Assembly (NCBI GenBank): GCA_017881985.1
Contig: JADGQH010000147.1
Location: 1-7,942 of the forward strand
Source: Chloroflexota bacterium
GTDB taxonomy: Bacteria > Chloroflexota > Limnocylindria > Limnocylindrales > CSP1-4
Length of the DNA: 7,942 nucleotides
Reading direction: 5' to 3'
The notes beneath the pieces were generated by a model. It saw only the letters and a list, made by a program, of their open reading frames with translations, had not been told where the DNA came from and did not search any database. Both the position numbers and the translations under genes were made by a program. How positions within the stretch are numbered: the stretch's first letter is position 1; every line of letters begins with the position of its first letter. Shown here piece by piece: positions 1 through 4,045 of this stretch.

Positions 1-222
1 GACCTCGATGAGCGGCGCCGAGCGAACCGACCGGCTCGACCGCTCGTAGCCATGCTCGCGGATCACGGCCTCGACTCGCTGGCGAGTCTCGAGCGAGACG
101 TCGGACCTGCCGTTGATCACCTTCGACACCGTGGGCGCGGATACCCCTGCCTGCGCGGCAATGCGCGCGATGGTCGAGGTCCGGCCGGATCGGCTCCGCT
201 TCGGAGTTGGGGTGGTCGTCAT
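1..222 (-). CDS. LacI-family transcriptional repressor, N-terminal part (truncated by window edge)
   Basis: The first 74 codons of a LacI/GalR-type DNA-binding repressor, read leftward from an ATG at 222-220 and running off the window. Residues about 17-36 form the helix-turn-helix (TIARIAAQAGVSAPTVSKVI), followed by NGR and the conserved third-helix pattern SLETRQRVEAVI and HGYE that lead into the hinge. The two residues that set operator specificity in LacI relatives (Tyr17/Gln18 in LacI) are Ala29-Pro30 here, a pair I associate from memory with repressors of xylan and xylobiose genes in actinomycetes. The sugar-binding domain lies outside the window, so the inducer cannot be inferred from this gene itself. 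It is divergent from the transporter operon, and a copy of the putative operator sits just upstream of its start, which suggests autoregulation. No Shine-Dalgarno precedes the ATG, and no in-frame alternative start is visible nearby. Confidence 0.95.
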   Translation of the reverse strand, partial: MTTTPTPKRSRSGRTSTIARIAAQAGVSAPTVSKVINGRSDVSLETRQRVEAVIREHGYERSSRSVRSAPLIEV

Positions 223-228
223 GACCGA

Positions 229-234
229 AGTGTA
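229..234 (-). promoter_or_regulatory. Candidate -10 box for a leaderless repressor transcript
   Basis: On the minus strand this hexamer reads TACACT, matching the TAnnnT pattern of extended-range -10 elements. Six bases separate it from the A of the repressor ATG, so initiation at the usual distance would start exactly at the start codon and give a leaderless mRNA. That agrees with the lack of a Shine-Dalgarno sequence. I see no good -35 hexamer at 17-19 bp upstream, so the promoter is weak or activator-free in an atypical way. Confidence 0.45.
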
Positions 235-247
235 CCGAAACTTTCGG
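235..247. promoter_or_regulatory. Putative LacI-family operator O1
   Basis: CCGAAACTTTCGG is a 13-bp inverted repeat around a single central base. Its 11-bp core CGAAACTTTCG recurs exactly at 377-387. It abuts the candidate -10 box of the repressor gene, so bound repressor would block its own promoter. From memory, CGAA...TTCG inverted repeats are operators of BxlR-type xylobiose repressors and occur upstream of Streptomyces xylanase genes; this should be checked. Confidence 0.7.
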
Positions 248-317
248 GCCTGCAGCGTGTCTTTGTGGCACCAGCCGCAAGCCGGACACCGCGACCCGAT
301 CGACGCGCCTTTGCGCC

Positions 318-346
318 TTGACGGCAACCCGAAGTCTGCGTAGAGT
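318..346 (+). promoter_or_regulatory. Sigma70-like promoter for the transporter operon
   Basis: TTGACG at 318-323 (five of six consensus bases of TTGACA) is followed after a 17-bp spacer by TAGAGT at 341-346 (four of six of TATAAT). The expected transcription start is near 353. This is the best housekeeping-type promoter in the intergenic region. It lies between the two operator copies, and it implies a 5' untranslated leader of about 370 bases before the first transporter gene. Confidence 0.55.
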
Positions 347-375
347 CCGATTCTCGAAAGCGATCGATCCTAAGG

Positions 376-388
376 TCGAAACTTTCGA
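376..388. promoter_or_regulatory. Putative LacI-family operator O2
   Basis: TCGAAACTTTCGA is a 13-bp inverted repeat around one central base and shares the identical 11-bp core with O1 at 235-247. It is centred about 29 bp downstream of the predicted operon transcription start, a position where a repressor blocks initial elongation. A looser half-site (TCGAAAGCGATCGA, 354-367) lies between it and the -10 box and covers the predicted start point. O1 and O2 centres are 141 bp apart, not a whole number of helical turns, so looping is possible but not favoured. Confidence 0.75.
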
Positions 389-394
389 AACTCC

Positions 395-455
395 AGGAGG
401 AGCGGTCAGCGTGTGCTTGGAGCCGGGACGTCCTCGGCTCCCGGGGGCGCGGTGA
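395..455 (+). CDS. Possible 14-codon leader ORF with strong Shine-Dalgarno
   Basis: AGGAGGAG at 395-402 is followed after 8 bases by GTG at 411-413, opening a reading frame that ends at TGA 453-455. The peptide would read MCLEPGRPRLPGAR. The frame contains the perfect hairpin at 419-441, so a ribosome translating it would melt that hairpin. This is how attenuation or coupling leader peptides are usually arranged. A second GTG at 413, in another frame, could also be used by the same ribosome-binding site. No homolog is recognised, and a peptide this short cannot be proven from sequence. The interval given includes the ribosome-binding site; the coding part is 411-455. Confidence 0.3.
419..441 (+). 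promoter_or_regulatory. Leader hairpin 1
   Basis: Arms GGAGCCG (419-425) and CGGCTCC (435-441) pair perfectly over 7 bp. The loop is itself the self-complementary GGACGTCC plus one base. It lies wholly inside the possible leader ORF. No T tract follows, so it is not a classical intrinsic terminator. Confidence 0.6.
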
Positions 456-482
456 CGAACGCTGAAGCTACAGCCAGGTCCG

Positions 483-538
483 GGAGGCGATCTCGCCCCG
501 CAGGGGCCTCCTCCGCTCAGCGGGTTGAGATCGCCTCC
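483..538 (+). promoter_or_regulatory. Large branched leader RNA structure (12-bp closing helix with nested hairpins)
   Basis: GGAGGCGATCTC (483-494) and GAGATCGCCTCC (527-538) are perfect complements over 12 bp. The 32-base interior holds a tight hairpin GCCCC-GCA-GGGGC (495-507) and a second one CCGC-TCA-GCGG (513-516 with 520-523), giving a three-way-junction shape. A competing fold is visible: GCCTCC occurs twice (506-511 and 533-538), and either copy can pair with GGAGGC at 483-488. Two exclusive folds are a hallmark of switch-like leaders. I do not recognise a known riboswitch class, and no ligand can be proposed from sequence alone. Confidence 0.55.
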
Positions 539-547
539 GCTCTTCGA

Positions 548-560
548 GACCCGATGGGTC
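548..560 (+). promoter_or_regulatory. Leader hairpin 3
   Basis: GACCC-GAT-GGGTC is a perfect 5-bp stem with a three-base loop, ten bases after the branched structure. It adds to the run of hairpins in the leader. No T tract follows. Confidence 0.4.
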
Positions 561-571
561 GCCAGCAGACG

Positions 572-633
572 GCACCTTGCGCATGCGCCGTGCGGCAGGC
601 TCTGCGATCGCCGCGGCCGAGGCGCGAAGCGCC
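572..633 (+). promoter_or_regulatory. Further inverted repeats in the leader
   Basis: Three compact palindromic elements follow in series. GCAC (572-575) pairs with GTGC (590-593) around the 10-bp palindrome GCGCATGCGC (579-588). GCGATCGC is at 604-611. GGCGC-GAA-GCGCC (621-633) can form a very stable GAA-loop hairpin. Each alone could be chance in high-GC DNA; their clustering with the earlier helices is what suggests structured RNA. Confidence 0.35.
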
Positions 634-652
634 CGGCAGGACGCATGTTGTG

Positions 653-717
653 CAGCAGGAGGAGTTGCTGAAGGAGGCGCGGCAGATCACGATCGAGCGA
701 ATCTGGGCGAGGAGGAG
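653..717 (+). promoter_or_regulatory. Repeated Shine-Dalgarno-like AGGAGGAG motifs
   Basis: AGGAGGAG occurs at 657-664 and again at 710-717; a third copy is at 395-402. The 657-664 copy has no usable start codon at normal spacing. It is displayed in the loop of a CAGC/GCTG stem (653-656 with 667-670). GGAGGC recurs at 673-678. The 710-717 copy is the ribosome-binding site of the binding-protein gene. All three AGGAGGAG copies are complementary over 7 bases to CTCCTCC at 508-514 inside the branched structure. Confidence 0.45.
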
Positions 718-723
718 CGACGA

Positions 724-2106
724 ATGACTGGAGGTCAGGCAGTGACAACCCGTTTGCGACTGGTCGGAGTGCTCAGCGTGATGGCGCTCCTGTTCGGCGC
801 CTGTTCGAGCGGCGCCACGAGCACGCCCGCCGCCCCATCGGTGGCACCCTCGGTGGCCGCGTCGGTGGCCGCGAGCCCGGCGCCGTCCGTGGCGGCAGCA
901 TCGCCGGCGGAGCCGTCAGCCGCAGCCGCGCCGGTCACGGTCGAGTGGTGGCACATCACCACCAACGAACCCGGCAAGACGATCTTCCACAACATCGCGG
1001 AGGCCTATCACGCGGCCCATCCCAATGTGACGATTCACGAGACGGTCCTCGAGAACGATGCGTTCAAGACCAAGCTCGCGACATCCCTCCAGTCCGGCGA
1101 GGTGCCGGACCTCTTCCAGTCCTGGGGCGGCGGCATCATGGCCGCCCAGGCCGACGCGGGTGTGCTCAAGGACATCACGGCTGACATCGCATCGTGGAAG
1201 GACACGATCAACCCGGGCGCGCTCAGCATCTACGCCTACAAGGGCGTGCAGTACGGCGTCCCGTGGGACATGGGGATGATCGGCGTCTGGTACAACAAGG
1301 CGCTCTTCGCGAAGGCAGGAATCTCCGCCCCGCCGGCGACATGGGATGACTTCCTCGCAGACGTCAGCAAGCTCAAGGCCGCCGGCATTGTTCCGCTTGC
1401 CATCGCTGGCAAGGAGATGTGGCCGTCCATGCACCTCTGGACGTACCTCACGCTCCGCATCGGCGGCGGCGACAACCTGGCCCAGATGGTCCAGAGCGGC
1501 AACTGGAATACGGACGCGTGCAAGGCCGCCGGCGACCAGGTCCTCAAGCTCAATGCGCTCGATCCCTACCAGCCGGGCTTCAAGGGGGCCACGTACCCGC
1601 AGGAGGCCGCGGCCATGGGCAATGGCAAGGTGGCCATGGAAGTCATGGGCCAGTGGGCCCCGGCCGTCGAGGCGGACAACAGCACGAGCAAGAAGGGGAT
1701 CGGCACCGACCTCGGCTGGTTCCCGTTCCCGACTGTCGCCGGTGGCAAGGGGGCCGCGACTGACGGCGTCGGTGGCGGCAACGGCATTGCAGTCGGCAAG
1801 AACGCCTCGCCCGAGGCGCTCGACTTCCTCAAGTTCTTCAACAGCGTCGAGAACGCGACCAAGGTCAACACGTCGAACATCGGCCTTTCGCCGGTGATCG
1901 GCACCGAGAGCGCCGTCACCGACCCCAACCTGCAGGCTGTCCTGGCAGGCCGCGGGAAAGCGACCTTCATGCAGCTCTATCTCGACCAGGCGACCTCTCC
2001 GGCCATGGGTACCGCGATCAACGAAGCGACCATCGGCATCTTCGACGGCGCGTCGACCCCGGCGAAGGTCTGCCAGGCGATCACGGACGCCGCAGCCGCC
2101 CAGTAG
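724..2106 (+). CDS. ABC transporter sugar-binding lipoprotein (CUT1 family)
   Basis: A 460-residue extracellular solute-binding protein that would capture an oligosaccharide and deliver it to the permeases encoded next. A positively charged start and hydrophobic stretch end in the lipobox FGAC with Cys27 as the lipidated residue; Phe at -3 is less usual than Leu. Residues 28-70 are a low-complexity Ser/Ala/Pro/Val spacer with a short tandem repeat, and the folded domain begins at about 71 (VTVEWWH). Features typical of the family follow: the GEVPDLFQSWGGG and YGVPWDMGMIGVWYNKALF stretches and the downstream Trp-rich region around KEMWPSMHLW. Cys266 and Cys450 are the only cysteines I see in the mature domain and could form a disulfide. 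Two starts are possible: ATG 724 (AGGAGG at 710-715, 8-base spacing, chosen) or GTG 742 (GGAGGT at 730-735, 6-base spacing), which gives a more typical short signal peptide. The ligand is inferred from neighbours only. Confidence 0.93.
   Translation: MTGGQAVTTRLRLVGVLSVMALLFGACSSGATSTPAAPSVAPSVAASVAASPAPSVAAASPAEPSAAAAPVTVEWWHITTNEPGKTIFHNIAEAYHAAHPNVTIHETVLENDAFKTKLATSLQSGEVPDLFQSWGGGIMAAQADAGVLKDITADIASWKDTINPGALSIYAYKGVQYGVPWDMGMIGVWYNKALFAKAGISAPPATWDDFLADVSKLKAAGIVPLAIAGKEMWPSMHLWTYLTLRIGGGDNLAQMVQSGNWNTDACKAAGDQVLKLNALDPYQPGFKGATYPQEAAAMGNGKVAMEVMGQWAPAVEADNSTSKKGIGTDLGWFPFPTVAGGKGAATDGVGGGNGIAVGKNASPEALDFLKFFNSVENATKVNTSNIGLSPVIGTESAVTDPNLQAVLAGRGKATFMQLYLDQATSPAMGTAINEATIGIFDGASTPAKVCQAITDAAAAQ
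838..897 (+). repeat. 12-bp tandem repeat encoding an SVA[A/P] spacer
   Basis: Five consecutive 12-base units encode SVAP, SVAA, SVAA, SPAP and SVAA. The second and third (850-861 and 862-873) are identical and the others have diverged. The repeat forms the flexible tether between the lipid-anchored cysteine and the sugar-binding domain, and such tracts probably vary in length between strains by slippage. Confidence 0.8.
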
Positions 2107-2145
2107 GCTGTCAACAAACGTCCCTACGGTCACACACCCGACAGT

Positions 2146-2174
2146 GAGCGGGCCGGCGTCGGGCCGGCCCGCTC
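2146..2174 (+). terminator. Intercistronic hairpin without T tract
   Basis: GAGCGGGCCGG (2146-2156) and CCGGCCCGCTC (2164-2174) form a perfect 11-bp, nearly all-GC stem with a 7-base loop, 39 bases after the binding-protein stop. No run of T follows and the next gene of the same importer starts 28 bases later. It is therefore more likely a partial terminator or an mRNA-stabilising barrier that keeps binding-protein mRNA more abundant than permease mRNA, a common arrangement in ABC importer operons. Confidence 0.7.
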
Positions 2175-2202
2175 GATTCCCGGGCGCAGGTGAGGAACGG
2201 CA

Positions 2203-3135
2203 ATGAGCGTGACGAGCGCCCGGCCTTCTGTCGAATGGAAACGCCCGACGAAGTGGGTGACGATCAGCCTGTTCCTGCTGCCCGCCCTTGCGCTCTACCT
2301 GCTGTTCGTCCTCTTCCCGGTCGTGCAGGCGGCGTACTACAGCCTGTACAAGTGGAATGGGCTGCAGCCGCTCACGGACTTCATCGGCCTCAAGAACTAC
2401 GGGACGGCACTAGCCAGCAATACGTTCACGACGGCCGTTACGAACAACGTGCTGATCGTGGTGCTGTCACTCGCGCTGCAGATCCCGTTCTCACTGTTCC
2501 TGGCCGTCCTGCTCAACGGGCGCTTTCCGGGCCGGGCCATCTTCCGATTGGTCTTCTTCCTGCCCTACGTCCTGTCGGAAGCCATCACGGGCATCGTCTT
2601 CACTTTGCTCCTGCAGCCCGGGGCCCTCGTGGATTCGGGCCTGAATGGGGTGGGCCTGGGCGGTTTCGTCCACGACTGGCTGGGCGACACGGGATTCGTG
2701 ATGATCACCTTGTTCATCATCATCTCGTGGAAGTACTTCGGGTTCCACATGGTCCTGTTGCTGGCAGGACTGCAGGGCATCCCCCGCGAGCTCGAGGAGG
2801 CGGCCCTGATCGATGGGGCCGGACGCTGGCAGGCGTTCCGGTTCGTCACCCTGCCGCTGCTCGGCCCGACCCTGCGGGTCTCCGTCTTCCTCTCGATGAT
2901 CGGCGCGCTCCAGCTGTTTGACATGATCTGGGTGATGACCGCTGGCGGTCCGCTGAACGCCTCGAACACGATGGCGATCGCGATGTTCAAGGCGGGCTTG
3001 AAGAACAACCAGATGGGGTACGGCAGCGCGCTTGCCGTGATCCTCTTCATGTTCGGTCTCGTCGTTGCGCTCGCGTACCAGCGGTTCGTGCTGCGGCGGG
3101 ACGTCGAGGGCGCGGTCACGGCGTTCAATGGGTGA
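2203..3135 (+). CDS. ABC sugar transporter permease 1 (MalF-like, CUT1)
   Basis: A 310-residue inner-membrane subunit that, with the next gene product, forms the channel of a CUT1 carbohydrate importer. About six hydrophobic segments are visible, beginning around residues 18-40 (ISLFLLPALALYLLFVLFPV). The characteristic YYSLYKWNG and FIGLKNYGTAL stretch follows the first segment. The cytoplasmic coupling loop that docks the ATPase carries the EAA motif EEAALIDGAGRWQAF starting at residue 198, followed by PLLGPTLR. Length and order are normal for the family. GAGGA at 2192-2196 lies 6 bases before the ATG. The sequence shows membrane role and family; substrate is inferred from context. Confidence 0.95.
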   Translation: MSVTSARPSVEWKRPTKWVTISLFLLPALALYLLFVLFPVVQAAYYSLYKWNGLQPLTDFIGLKNYGTALASNTFTTAVTNNVLIVVLSLALQIPFSLFLAVLLNGRFPGRAIFRLVFFLPYVLSEAITGIVFTLLLQPGALVDSGLNGVGLGGFVHDWLGDTGFVMITLFIIISWKYFGFHMVLLLAGLQGIPRELEEAALIDGAGRWQAFRFVTLPLLGPTLRVSVFLSMIGALQLFDMIWVMTAGGPLNASNTMAIAMFKAGLKNNQMGYGSALAVILFMFGLVVALAYQRFVLRRDVEGAVTAFNG

Positions 3136-3139
3136 TGCG

Positions 3140-4045
3140 ATGCGACTAACCACTACCCCACGAACGACCGCGGTTGCCGGCTCGATCGAGCACCGGAATG
3201 TCAGGCCCGCCGGCCTAATCCTCGCTGGTCTCGGTCGCTACGTGATCCTTGTCACCGTGGCCGGAATGATTCTCTTCCCGATCGGGTACGCAGTCCTGGG
3301 AGGGTTCAAGAGCAACGGCCAACTGGTCGGGGACCCGGTCTCCGTCCTCCCGAGCCCCTGGGTCTTCTCCAACTACACCGACGTCCTGTTCGGGGTGAAC
3401 TCCGCGGCGTTCTGGAAGGAGGCCGCGAACAGCCTGATCATCGCGACCGTCGCGGTCACCGCGACGGTCGGCCTCGCGTCGCTCGCGGCGTTCGCGTTCG
3501 CGCGCATGATCTTCCGCGGCCGCGAGGCGATCTACACGCTGTTCGTGTTCGGGTTGCTGTTTCCGTCGGCAGTGGCCATCCTGCCTCTCTACATCCTGGT
3601 CCGGCAGCTGGGCCTGTCGGGGAATCTGCTCGGCGTGGCGATCCCGCAGGCCGCCTTCGCGCTGCCGCTGACGATCGTCATCCTCCGCCCCTTCTTCCGA
3701 AGCATCCCGGTCGAGCTCGAGGATGCCGCGAGGATCGACGGCTGCAGCACGTTCGGGTTCTTCTGGCGGGTCCTGTTGCCGCTGGCACGGCCCGCGCTTG
3801 CGACGGTGAGCGTGCTGGCGATCGTTACCACGTGGAACGCCTTCCTGCTGCCGCTGATCCTGCTGAACGGCGAGGATCAATGGACGCTGCCGCTCGGGGT
3901 GATGAACTTCGCAGGCCAGTACGCGCAGGACCAGGCCCGCATCCTGGCCTTCACGGTCGTGGCGATCATCCCGGCCGTCATCTTCTACGCGGTCGCGGAG
4001 CGTCACATCGTGAGTGGCCTGACCGGTGGGGCCGTGAAGGGCTGA
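3140..4045 (+). CDS. ABC sugar transporter permease 2 (MalG-like, CUT1)
   Basis: A 301-residue inner-membrane partner of the preceding permease. The first membrane span is near residues 30-55 (YVILVTVAGMILFPIGYAVLGGFKSN), followed by the periplasmic loop with LPSPWVFSNYTDVLF, which is typical of MalG-type subunits, and further spans. The EAA coupling loop is EDAARIDGCSTFGFFWRVLLPLARPAL from residue 194. Two starts are possible: ATG 3128, overlapping the upstream stop by 8 bases with no ribosome-binding site in range, or ATG 3140, preceded by GGTGAT at 3131-3136, which matches the 16S 3' end. I chose 3140. The upstream TGA falls within this site, so translation is probably coupled. No ATP-binding subunit follows. 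Confidence 0.93.
   Translation: MRLTTTPRTTAVAGSIEHRNVRPAGLILAGLGRYVILVTVAGMILFPIGYAVLGGFKSNGQLVGDPVSVLPSPWVFSNYTDVLFGVNSAAFWKEAANSLIIATVAVTATVGLASLAAFAFARMIFRGREAIYTLFVFGLLFPSAVAILPLYILVRQLGLSGNLLGVAIPQAAFALPLTIVILRPFFRSIPVELEDAARIDGCSTFGFFWRVLLPLARPALATVSVLAIVTTWNAFLLPLILLNGEDQWTLPLGVMNFAGQYAQDQARILAFTVVAIIPAVIFYAVAERHIVSGLTGGAVKG

Noticed and set aside
461..492. Resemblance of the segment with ACAGCCAGGTCCGGGAGGC to the 3' conserved part of c-di-AMP (ydaO) riboswitches
   Set aside because: The likeness is short and from memory. The conserved 5' half (GAAUCC-type motif and its partner helix) is not found upstream, and the GGAGGC strand pairs downstream instead. An Rfam search would settle it.
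545..565. Resemblance of CCGATGGGTC to the 3' part of the magnesium M-box leader
   Set aside because: Only about ten bases match. The GGUGAGGCUCC and AAACGUC motifs of that family are absent, and the segment is better explained as a simple hairpin (548-560).
577..723. Extension of the binding-protein frame upstream to an ATG at 577
   Set aside because: It would place 49 extra residues before the signal peptide and hide the lipobox deep inside the protein. Good ribosome-binding sites exist only for 724 and 742.
413..727. A 104-codon frame on the plus strand ending in an ATGA overlap with the binding-protein start
   Set aside because: Its product has no recognisable domain, codon third positions are mixed rather than GC-biased like the real genes, and it runs straight through the perfect inverted repeats. 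The overlap is most likely chance; the leader-RNA reading explains the region better.
916..2133. A 405-codon open frame on the minus strand opposite the binding protein
   Set aside because: Same high-GC mirror effect; low-complexity, charged product, no plausible start signal.
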